From Chloroflexota bacterium (GTDB lineage: Bacteria > Chloroflexota > Chloroflexia > QHBQ01), in the NCBI GenBank assembly GCA_025355955.1, contig JANXYP010000242.1, forward strand, positions 1-47,508: a DNA stretch of 47,508 nt. Reading direction: 5' to 3'. The translations under genes were made by a program, and so were the position numbers. Position 1 is the stretch's first letter; each line of letters opens with the position of its first letter. This document shows, piece by piece, positions 27,954 through 35,500 of this stretch. Below the pieces are notes generated by a model. The model had not been told where the DNA came from, ran no database searches, and saw only the letters and a list, made by a program, of their open reading frames with translations.

Positions 27954-29096
27954 GTGCATTCAGTAACCGATAGCGATATAAACCTGGCTGACTATCTAAG
28001 CGTCTACGCAGGCCGCCATGTGATGATCACCGGCGGCCTCGGCTTCATTGGCAGCAACCTGGCCCATCGCCTGGTCGAAATCGGTGCGGACGTGTTGCTG
28101 GTGGATTCGCTGGTTCCCAGCTATGGTGGCAACCTGTTCAACATCGCCGCTATTAAAGATCGGGTGCGGATCAACATCGCCGACATCCGCGATCGCAGTG
28201 GGATGAACTATCTGGTGCAGGGGCAGGATTACATCTTCAACCTGGCCGGGCAGGTCAGCCATCTGGACAGCATGGCTGACCCACTCACCGACCTTGAGAT
28301 AAACTGCCACGCCCAGCTAACCCTGCTGGAAGCCTGCCGCAGCAACAACCCCAGCGTCAAACTGGTTTATGCTGGCACCCGCCAGATCTACGGCAAGCCT
28401 GACTATCTGCCTGTGGACGAGCGCCACCTGGTTCACCCCACCGACGTGAACGGTATCAACAAGCAAGCGGGCGAGTTGTACCATATCGTCTACAACAACG
28501 TCTACGGCTTGCGGGCCTGCTCCCTGCGCCTGACCAACACCTACGGCCCCCGCCAGTATCTGCGCGATGCGCGACAGGGCTTTATTGGCTGGTTCGTGCG
28601 CCTGGCGGTCGAGGGCAAAACCATCAACATCTACGGCGACGGTGAGCAGTTGCGTGACCTCAACTACGTTGACGACGTGGTGGATGCCTTCCTGCGCGTG
28701 GGCGCTACTAATGAGGCCAACGGCAAGATCTTCAATCTGGGCGGCGCACCGATCAACTTGCTGGAACTAACCAAGCTGATCGTCGAACTGGCGGGGCAAG
28801 GCGACTACCAGCTAATCCCCTGGCCCGCCGAGCGCAAGCCGATTGACATCGGCGACTACTATGGCGACTACGGCAGGCTGCAGCGCCTGACCGGCTGGCA
28901 ACCACACACCACCCTACGCGACGGCTTGCAGCGGGTGATCGACTATTATAAAGAGTATGGGGCGGAACACTACTTTGACGTAGGGGCAGCAAAATCCCCT
29001 CTCCCAGTGGGCTTATCGGTAGGTATGCGATCAACCGTGAAAGTTGCCGGATTTGTACTCAGCGCGGCAGCGCAGTTTGTGCGTAATCACGGTTGA
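27954..29096 (+). CDS. NAD-dependent epimerase/dehydratase
   Basis: MITGGLGFIGSNLAHRLVEIGADVLLVDS; SLRLTNTYGPRQ; 3' end is repeat- and element-derived. Confidence 0.9.
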   Translation: MHSVTDSDINLADYLSVYAGRHVMITGGLGFIGSNLAHRLVEIGADVLLVDSLVPSYGGNLFNIAAIKDRVRINIADIRDRSGMNYLVQGQDYIFNLAGQVSHLDSMADPLTDLEINCHAQLTLLEACRSNNPSVKLVYAGTRQIYGKPDYLPVDERHLVHPTDVNGINKQAGELYHIVYNNVYGLRACSLRLTNTYGPRQYLRDARQGFIGWFVRLAVEGKTINIYGDGEQLRDLNYVDDVVDAFLRVGATNEANGKIFNLGGAPINLLELTKLIVELAGQGDYQLIPWPAERKPIDIGDYYGDYGRLQRLTGWQPHTTLRDGLQRVIDYYKEYGAEHYFDVGAAKSPLPVGLSVGMRSTVKVAGFVLSAAAQFVRNHG

Positions 29097-29109
29097 TCGC
29101 ACACCTACC
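29018..29109. mobile_element. 92-bp MITE-like element with 8-bp flanking direct repeat
   Basis: TIR GGTAGGTATGCGATCAACCGTGA / TCACGGTTGATCGCACACCTACC (one mismatch), flanked by GGCTTATC at 29010-29017 and 29110-29117. Confidence 0.8.
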
Positions 29110-29488
29110 GGCTTATCGTTACCCACACATAAAAGGTGCAATAGTACGATGCGACAAGAAAGCCTGCCGCGTGCCGAGTTACTGGGGGTTGGGGGCGTAG
29201 CCCTTGCCTGCCACCTCACCATGCCTATCGGCTGCTTACCTGCCATCGAGTTTATCGCGCGGTTTTGGGTAGCCACGTACCAACCCCTTTGCGCTGGGCT
29301 TATCTCGCACCATGCCAGCTATACAACTGCTACCAGCATCGGTACATTTACCCTTTCAATAAGCAATTGTGCGCTTGCCAGTAGGGAGCTACGCTGCCAA
29401 CCCTCGGTAACTCGGCAAGCGGTGGGCTATTCCCACCACCGGAGCAATTCCAATCGTTTCGCTACCGGCTCTCATCTTCAGTGCGCTG

Positions 29489-29710
29489 GTGACAAATCCA
29501 CCTCCTGCAGTGGTGCGCTGGATAATTACTCTGCCGGTGGTGGCGATTATTCTGGTGGGGATGTTTAACAGCACAAGGGCGCTAATCAGTGTACGCCAAT
29601 CGGGCCGTCCAGGTATAACTATACTTATCGGCATTGTCGGCCTGCTAATCGCGGCTTTGCTGCTGGTGCTGGCAGGCGCAATTGTGTTTGGCATTGTGGT
29701 GGTGGGTTAG
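29489..29710 (+). CDS. small two-TM hypothetical protein, possibly a gene remnant
   Basis: 73 aa, hydrophobic; plausible coding continues upstream in frame without a standard start. Confidence 0.35.
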   Translation: MTNPPPAVVRWIITLPVVAIILVGMFNSTRALISVRQSGRPGITILIGIVGLLIAALLLVLAGAIVFGIVVVG

Positions 29711-29912
29711 TCACGATCGGCATTGATGCGCTTCATCATGGGCGAACGCCATGCGCCCCTACACGGTTGCATATCGCAACACGATTGCCATTGCACGAAA
29801 GGGCTTATGCCATGCGCCAATGGGTCAGGAAGCCTTGACAGCGCGGGCGTAATCCCACCCAGTGGTATCCAGGCTCTTGTAGTTTTCGAGACGCACGCAC
29901 CTGAAAGTTGCG

Positions 29913-31253
29913 CTACGCCAGTGGCACCGGGTTCGACGGCCGCGTGGGGAATAGAATGTCGAGCAGCACGGCGGCGGCAGGGTTGGCGTAGCAGTCGGGA
30001 TAGATGTAGTTCACCTCGGCAAGCGTGCGGTGGCCCATCAGCACATGGAGGAAAGTCAAGTCGGGGAAGCGGGCATCGCCGTCTTCCACCTGCTTTGGGG
30101 TGAAGGTACCGACTTCGGTGAGCCTGCCACCGCTGAAGACCAGGGTCATTTGTTCGCGATAGAAGTTTAGCCGTAGCGTGCCGCTGTGTCCCGCCATCAC
30201 GCTGCCCGCCAGTCGCCGTTCCAGCACCGGCGCGATGTGGCGCACGAACGCGGGTAGGTCGGGTACGCGGATGTACCAGGCATAGCCGGGGCGATATCCC
30301 TCAAGCAGTTCGCCCAACGCTGTATACGCCGAGTGGTGCGGCCCCAGGTTCAGCGCCAGGCTGGTCAGTGGCTGTTCGCGGGTCTTGTTCAACTCATCAA
30401 TCTGGGTCTGGAACTCCTGCCCCAGAAACTCGGCCACCGCCCGCAGCGAATGGCCGGGCAACGCCGCCATCTCGTTAATGTTGAGCACCTGCGCTCCGGG
30501 ATTTTGGCTGCCTTCGTTGAACTTTGCTTCGGCATAGCCCACTGCCGCGCCACCAACGTCCTCTGCGATCCAGAACTTCTTATGAGCTAGTTCGTAGCGC
30601 CATTGCGCTGCATCGCGCAGCCGCACCACCATGCCGTTGCTACAATGGATGGCGTATAGCCGTGCCAGTATGGGAATGTCGTCGGGTGTCGCGGGGCGGG
30701 GGCGGTAGACATCTGGTTGATCCGGTTTGCGTGGCGGGATGCGGAACGGCAACCAGCGGCGGCTGCCACCAAGCGCCAAGGTCATCTCGTAGCCATATTG
30801 ACGATAGTACCAGGGGATACCAGTGATCGCCTGCAACAACTCGCCCCGCCCCGCGCTGCGGGCATGGATGGCGGCGAATTGCGCCCGCACCAACCCACGG
30901 CGGCGATAGGCTGGGTCGGTGCTGACGATCTCCGGGCGGCCCACCTTGAAAGGGATCTCCTCATAGGCCCAGGTCTGCGAAATCAGGCATAGGCTGGACA
31001 CGATTTTGCCACCATCGCGCTCATCCACCACCACAGTGAAGTCGCCAGCGCCAGTGGTAGGGTGGTCGCCGCGCATCAGGTCGCGGGTCCAGCCCCGCAG
31101 CCATTCATCCGGCGCATTGGGGTTGTCACTCAGGTGGCGAACGTTGTGTTCGGCGATCGCCTCGCTATCTGCGGGAGTGGCCCAGCGCAGGGTCAGACCG
31201 TTCCCCAGATCGCGGGGCAACCCGGCGTTTTCATCAAGGTGTGGATTGGTCAA
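29913..31253 (-). CDS. GNAT-family (Eis-like) acetyltransferase
   Basis: LRWATPADSEAIAEHNVRHLS; VGRPEIVSTDPAYRRRGLVRAQFAAIHARSAGRGELLQAITGIPWYYRQYGYEM. Confidence 0.8.
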   Translation of the reverse strand: MTNPHLDENAGLPRDLGNGLTLRWATPADSEAIAEHNVRHLSDNPNAPDEWLRGWTRDLMRGDHPTTGAGDFTVVVDERDGGKIVSSLCLISQTWAYEEIPFKVGRPEIVSTDPAYRRRGLVRAQFAAIHARSAGRGELLQAITGIPWYYRQYGYEMTLALGGSRRWLPFRIPPRKPDQPDVYRPRPATPDDIPILARLYAIHCSNGMVVRLRDAAQWRYELAHKKFWIAEDVGGAAVGYAEAKFNEGSQNPGAQVLNINEMAALPGHSLRAVAEFLGQEFQTQIDELNKTREQPLTSLALNLGPHHSAYTALGELLEGYRPGYAWYIRVPDLPAFVRHIAPVLERRLAGSVMAGHSGTLRLNFYREQMTLVFSGGRLTEVGTFTPKQVEDGDARFPDLTFLHVLMGHRTLAEVNYIYPDCYANPAAAVLLDILFPTRPSNPVPLA

Positions 31254-31279
31254 TCAGGGTGTCTCCTTCTTAACCGCAA

Positions 31280-32536
31280 CTACAACTCCACCAGCTCATC
31301 CCTAACCGCCATCTCCCCATCAGCAGCCCCACCCTTCCCGACTAGCACGCCGCCAGGGGCGAAGAAGGCGAAGTCCCAGGCCGCCTTATCGCCGCCAACC
31401 TTGCCCGGCACGGGGAAGAGGCGGGCGGTCAACGGCTTGTTCAGCTTCAGCGCCAGCGCGGTCATATCCAGCAGGATGCCGGTCAGTTCCGCTGCGCTAA
31501 TGTCGCCCGGCAGCGGCACGGTGTCCAGCCCCAGCCCGCAGACTGCCGAGTAGAGCAGCAGGCTGTCCACATTGTATAGCCCCACCTCCATGCTGCGTTG
31601 GGCCAGGGTGCTATCCTCCAGCACCGGCAGCATCAGCCCGCTGTAGCCGCAGCGCGGCAGCTTGACCGCCGCCAGCGCCGAGGTGAGCAGCGCGGCGCTG
31701 AACAACGTGCCGCTCATACCGAAGCGGGGGGCGACCCCCAGTTGCTCGATGGCGTTGCCGATGCTACTCTCCGGTGCAGGGAACGGCGCAGTGGAGAAGT
31801 CCAGCCCATTGAAACGGTAGCGTGGGTTAAGCCCCTGCAACGCCTGCAATGCCTGGTTACCCTCATGCTCCAGCGCGTCGACCAGCCGCTGCTTGGCTGT
31901 TTCAAGGTTGGGCGCATCGTTGAAGGCAGCCACTGCCAGGTCAGCAGTCTCCAGCGCCAGACCGTAGCTACCGCGCTCACCCTCGCCCTGTGGTGCATAG
32001 TAGGCGACCGGAAAGAAGGGGATGTTCGCCGCACAGTTGGCGATTGCCGCGAAGTTCAGGTTGGCGAAGCCATCGTTGCCGCGCTCGGCCAACGCCCTGA
32101 TCACCTGCGCTGCCGCCCGCGCTGCCCGCACGTTGACCATGCGCCGCCCATTCAGCATCGCGCCGGTTTGTACGGTGGCGAATAGCCCCTCGCCCTGTTC
32201 CAATATCTCCGGCAACGCCTCGATCAACGGATAGGTGTTAGCATCGGGCGGGATCGCCAGCACAGGTCCCAGCGACACGTAGTTGAAGCCCGCCGCCTGC
32301 GCCGCCCGCGCCAGCGACCCAGCGTAGGTCATCGCCGCGACCGCGACATCCGCAGCGCCTACTCCTGCCAGCACGCTGCTGAGGGGTGGCGCGGCCAGGC
32401 GCATAGTCTGCACCTCTAGCCCCGCTGCCTGTAGCGCATCCTTCACCTGCGCGGCAAAGTCACCCGCCGCGTCAATCATCTGGCCGCTAACCTCGGCGGT
32501 AAGGGGCAGGCCGATGGTAATCGAACGTACCTTCAT
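31280..32536 (-). CDS. DUF711 family protein
   Basis: MKVRSITIGLPLT... with LVDALEHEGNQALQAL and VGLYNVDSLLLYSAVCGLGLDTVPLPGD. Confidence 0.8.
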   Translation of the reverse strand: MKVRSITIGLPLTAEVSGQMIDAAGDFAAQVKDALQAAGLEVQTMRLAAPPLSSVLAGVGAADVAVAAMTYAGSLARAAQAAGFNYVSLGPVLAIPPDANTYPLIEALPEILEQGEGLFATVQTGAMLNGRRMVNVRAARAAAQVIRALAERGNDGFANLNFAAIANCAANIPFFPVAYYAPQGEGERGSYGLALETADLAVAAFNDAPNLETAKQRLVDALEHEGNQALQALQGLNPRYRFNGLDFSTAPFPAPESSIGNAIEQLGVAPRFGMSGTLFSAALLTSALAAVKLPRCGYSGLMLPVLEDSTLAQRSMEVGLYNVDSLLLYSAVCGLGLDTVPLPGDISAAELTGILLDMTALALKLNKPLTARLFPVPGKVGGDKAAWDFAFFAPGGVLVGKGGAADGEMAVRDELVEL

Positions 32537-32542
32537 CGTTGC

Positions 32543-33079
32543 TCAGTCCAGTTCTTGCGCTAGCGGCGTGCCGAGGCCCAGCTTGGCAATCTCCGCGTCA
32601 ATCTGTTCCATACCTGGCAGGTCGCGCTTGTTGTCACCCACGTACATCCAGCGGATCACTTCAGCCTGGTCAATCAGAAAGCAGGCGGGATGGGTGGTGT
32701 GCGCCCCGCTACGGCTGAGGATCAAGGCTTCAGGGGCAAACTCGCGCAGTAGACCATACTCACTGATTACTTTCGCATGAGTGTCCAGCAGATAGGGATA
32801 ACTAATCGGTTCGCGCTTGAAATAGCCTGCCACGATGTCGACCCGCTGGTGGGCAATGCCCAGCACCTGGACACCAGCGGCTTTGAGGCGTGGGTAATGA
32901 GCTTCGAGCGCGGCCAGGTAGGTGCGGCAATCAGGACACCAGGTGCCGCGAAAGAAAAAGAGCAGCACTGGGCAGCCTTGCAGCTCCGCGCTAAGTTGGT
33001 GCGCCTCACCCTGCACATCGGTCAGGGTGAAGTCGGGCGCGGGTTCGCCGATGTGAAGTTTGGTTACACTGAAGGGCAT
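32543..33079 (-). CDS. peroxiredoxin/AhpC-TSA-like protein
   Basis: APDFTLTDVQGEAHQLS, FFFRGTWCPDCRTYL; start placed at MPFSVTK (33079). Confidence 0.85.
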   Translation of the reverse strand: MPFSVTKLHIGEPAPDFTLTDVQGEAHQLSAELQGCPVLLFFFRGTWCPDCRTYLAALEAHYPRLKAAGVQVLGIAHQRVDIVAGYFKREPISYPYLLDTHAKVISEYGLLREFAPEALILSRSGAHTTHPACFLIDQAEVIRWMYVGDNKRDLPGMEQIDAEIAKLGLGTPLAQELD

Positions 33080-33173
33080 CGCTTGGTCTCCTCTGGGCAG
33101 GCGTTCCACCACCGCCTGCCCTTTGCACTTGCATAACTGATAGCCAAAATACAATTCAACCTCTCGTCGAGGG

Positions 33174-33698
33174 TTAGCTCTGTGCTTCACCCAGGCCCAG
33201 CCTGGCAATCTCCGTCTCGATCTGCTCTGCGCTCGGCAGGTCGCGTTTGCTATCGCCCACGTATATCCAGCGAATAATGCCGCTTTGATCAATGAGCAGG
33301 CACGCGGCGTGGGTGGTCTGCGGCCCATTGCGGCTGAGGACAAATGCCCCTATTACAAAGTCGCGGTGTAGGCCATATTCAGTGATAACCTTCATGTCGC
33401 TGTCAATCAGGTAAGGATAGCTTATCGGCTCACGTCGGAAGTAGCTAATCGCAATGTCGCGCCGCTGGTGCGCTATCCCTAGCACCTGGACACCGATCGC
33501 TTTGAAGTGTTCGTAGGGCGCTTCAAGCGCGGTAAGGTAAGCGCGACATTCATCGCACCAGGTACCCCGAAAGAACACCAGCAGCGCCGCGTTGCGCTTC
33601 AGCGTCTCGCTTAGTTGATGGCTTTTGCCCTGCACATCAGGCAGCGTAAAGTCCGGTGCATGGTCGCCAATATGGAGCTTCGTTTCGCTCAGGGGCAT
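33174..33698 (-). CDS. peroxiredoxin/AhpC-TSA-like protein, tandem paralog
   Basis: APDFTLPDVQGKSHQLS, FFRGTWCDECRAYL; closely similar to the neighbour. Confidence 0.85.
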   Translation of the reverse strand: MPLSETKLHIGDHAPDFTLPDVQGKSHQLSETLKRNAALLVFFRGTWCDECRAYLTALEAPYEHFKAIGVQVLGIAHQRRDIAISYFRREPISYPYLIDSDMKVITEYGLHRDFVIGAFVLSRNGPQTTHAACLLIDQSGIIRWIYVGDSKRDLPSAEQIETEIARLGLGEAQS

Positions 33699-33876
33699 CT
33701 ATGTAATCTCCTGGTAGCCAAACTACGATAGGCATTGATGCGCTTCACCATTACCCCTCACCCAGCCTCTCCCGCAAGGGGAGAGGGGCAAATCCACTAC
33801 CCCTCACCCAGCCTCTCCCGCAAGGGGAGAGGAGCAAATCCACTCAGCACTCAGCACTCAAACCTCAGCGCTCACG

Positions 33877-35367
33877 CTAATCTCGCAGTAGCGGCATGGT
33901 CATGCAGCGGGGGCCACCACGGGCGCGGGACAGCTCCTCGCCGCTGATCTGCAGCGCGTACTTCTTGCTGTAATCGTCGAAGTCCACCATAGTCGCGGCT
34001 GTGGCGCTGAGGCGGGGTTGGCCATCCGGCCCATCCTCCAGCAACGCACCAGCGGGGATGATGGTATAACCGTGCTGACTCAAGACCTCGTAGGTGCGCT
34101 CGTTGCGCTCGTAACCGACGATCAGGCCGGGGCGCAGGGTGAAGACATTGGCACCATCGGTCCACTGTTCGCGCTTCTGGTACAGCGCCGACTCGCCACC
34201 GCAGTGCAGCGCGGTCATTGCGCCCTCGTCGCCATGCAACTCGCGGCCCACCACCGCAACTAGCCCGGCCTCCTCTTCGTGTACCTCGGCTTCACCATTT
34301 CGCATCTCGATGCGTAGCAGGGCGCTGTGTTCGCTAGCTGGCAGGTGCTTGCTATGGCTGGTCAGCGGCGTGATCAGTGGCGGGTATACGAGACATTCAT
34401 ATTCGCTGGGCAGGGTGAAGATGGTGTCGAGGTGCATGGTGGCTCGCTGGCGGGGCATCAGCAGCACGTAGATGCGCCGCACTGGGCCACCGCGCTGCGC
34501 GAAGTTGCGGGCCAGTTCGTCAATCCCCTCGCGGCTGGTGCGTTCGCTGCAGCCCACAATCAGCACGTCCTCTTTCAAGATAATCACATCACCACCCTCG
34601 ATGGTCTGATGATCGGGTACGTCCCAGTGTGCTTCCTCAGCCAGAAGTTGGCTGTTCAGACGGTCGAACCACAGCGGCGGCGGGCCATCGGCGTTCCACA
34701 GGCGCGGCGAGTAGGTATAGGCGTAGCGCAGCAACAGCGGTTCGCGCCGCCGCGCTTGCCGCGCCATGTTGCTGATAATCACCCCATTGCCGCTAACCGC
34801 CGCCGGATCGCGCATGAACAGCAGGTTGGGGGTGGGAGCTAGCAGGAAGGGGCGCGACTCATCCGCCTCATAACCGTCGCCGAAGCCGTCGCCATCCTGG
34901 TCAGCGACATCGCTGTGACCGCCAATTAGAGTGTCCAGCAGTTCATCAACGCTAGCTTGATGCAGCAGCTTATACAGCACGGTACGCTCATGGTGTTCCA
35001 GCACCGCAGTCGTTTCGGTAGTTGCGCCCAACGCTACCAGCGCAGCTGGGTTCGCACTGGACTCCAGCGCGCAGACATCGCAGATCAGCCGGTCGCGCAC
35101 CTCATTGTCGTGCAGTACCTCGCGCAGTACATCGGTGAGCAAAATCGTCTCCGCCCCGCCGATGCCAAGCAACGCACGAAAGGCAGCGTGTTCCCGTTGC
35201 GCTTTCTTCACGAATAGAATATCGTCGAACAGGAACTCATCCTTGTTCTCCGGGCTAATCATCATCAATTCGCGCCCTGGCGCGTGCAACAACACCCGCT
35301 GCAACCGCCCGAACTCCGATGTTACATTCAGCGACCCACTACGCTGGGGGTCTATTTGGTAGGTCAA
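33877..35367 (-). CDS. arcA: arginine deiminase family protein
   Basis: PNLLFMRDPAAV, HLDTIFTL, C-terminal GGPRCMTMPLLRD with the expected Cys motif. Confidence 0.88.
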   Translation of the reverse strand: MTYQIDPQRSGSLNVTSEFGRLQRVLLHAPGRELMMISPENKDEFLFDDILFVKKAQREHAAFRALLGIGGAETILLTDVLREVLHDNEVRDRLICDVCALESSANPAALVALGATTETTAVLEHHERTVLYKLLHQASVDELLDTLIGGHSDVADQDGDGFGDGYEADESRPFLLAPTPNLLFMRDPAAVSGNGVIISNMARQARRREPLLLRYAYTYSPRLWNADGPPPLWFDRLNSQLLAEEAHWDVPDHQTIEGGDVIILKEDVLIVGCSERTSREGIDELARNFAQRGGPVRRIYVLLMPRQRATMHLDTIFTLPSEYECLVYPPLITPLTSHSKHLPASEHSALLRIEMRNGEAEVHEEEAGLVAVVGRELHGDEGAMTALHCGGESALYQKREQWTDGANVFTLRPGLIVGYERNERTYEVLSQHGYTIIPAGALLEDGPDGQPRLSATAATMVDFDDYSKKYALQISGEELSRARGGPRCMTMPLLRD

Positions 35368-35390
35368 CTTTGTCCTCCGCTTTCTTGTTC

Positions 35391-35498
35391 ATTATGAATG
35401 TTGAATTGTGAATTAGGCCCGCGTGTGGTCGTGTCTGATATGGATGCTGGCTGCTAGCTTGCTATCCCCAATGCATAATTCAACATTATTCATAATTG
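35391..35498. repeat. inverted pair of TGAATNN-type heptamer sequences
   Basis: ATTATGAATGTTGAATTGTGAATTA at left; reverse complement of right arm CAATTATGAATAATGTTGAATTATGCAT. Confidence 0.7.
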
Positions 35499-35500
35499 CC

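Noticed and set aside
29044-29568. ORF 29044..29568 as a gene
   Set aside because: It begins inside the inverted-repeat element and crosses repeat-rich sequence without a recognisable domain or RBS.
33735-33850. Possible CRISPR-like direct repeats (TACCCCTCACCCAGCCTCTCCCGCAAGGGGAGAGG twice)
   Set aside because: Only two copies with a spacer of a few bases, and the same GC-rich palindrome class occurs singly elsewhere; a dispersed repeat fits better.
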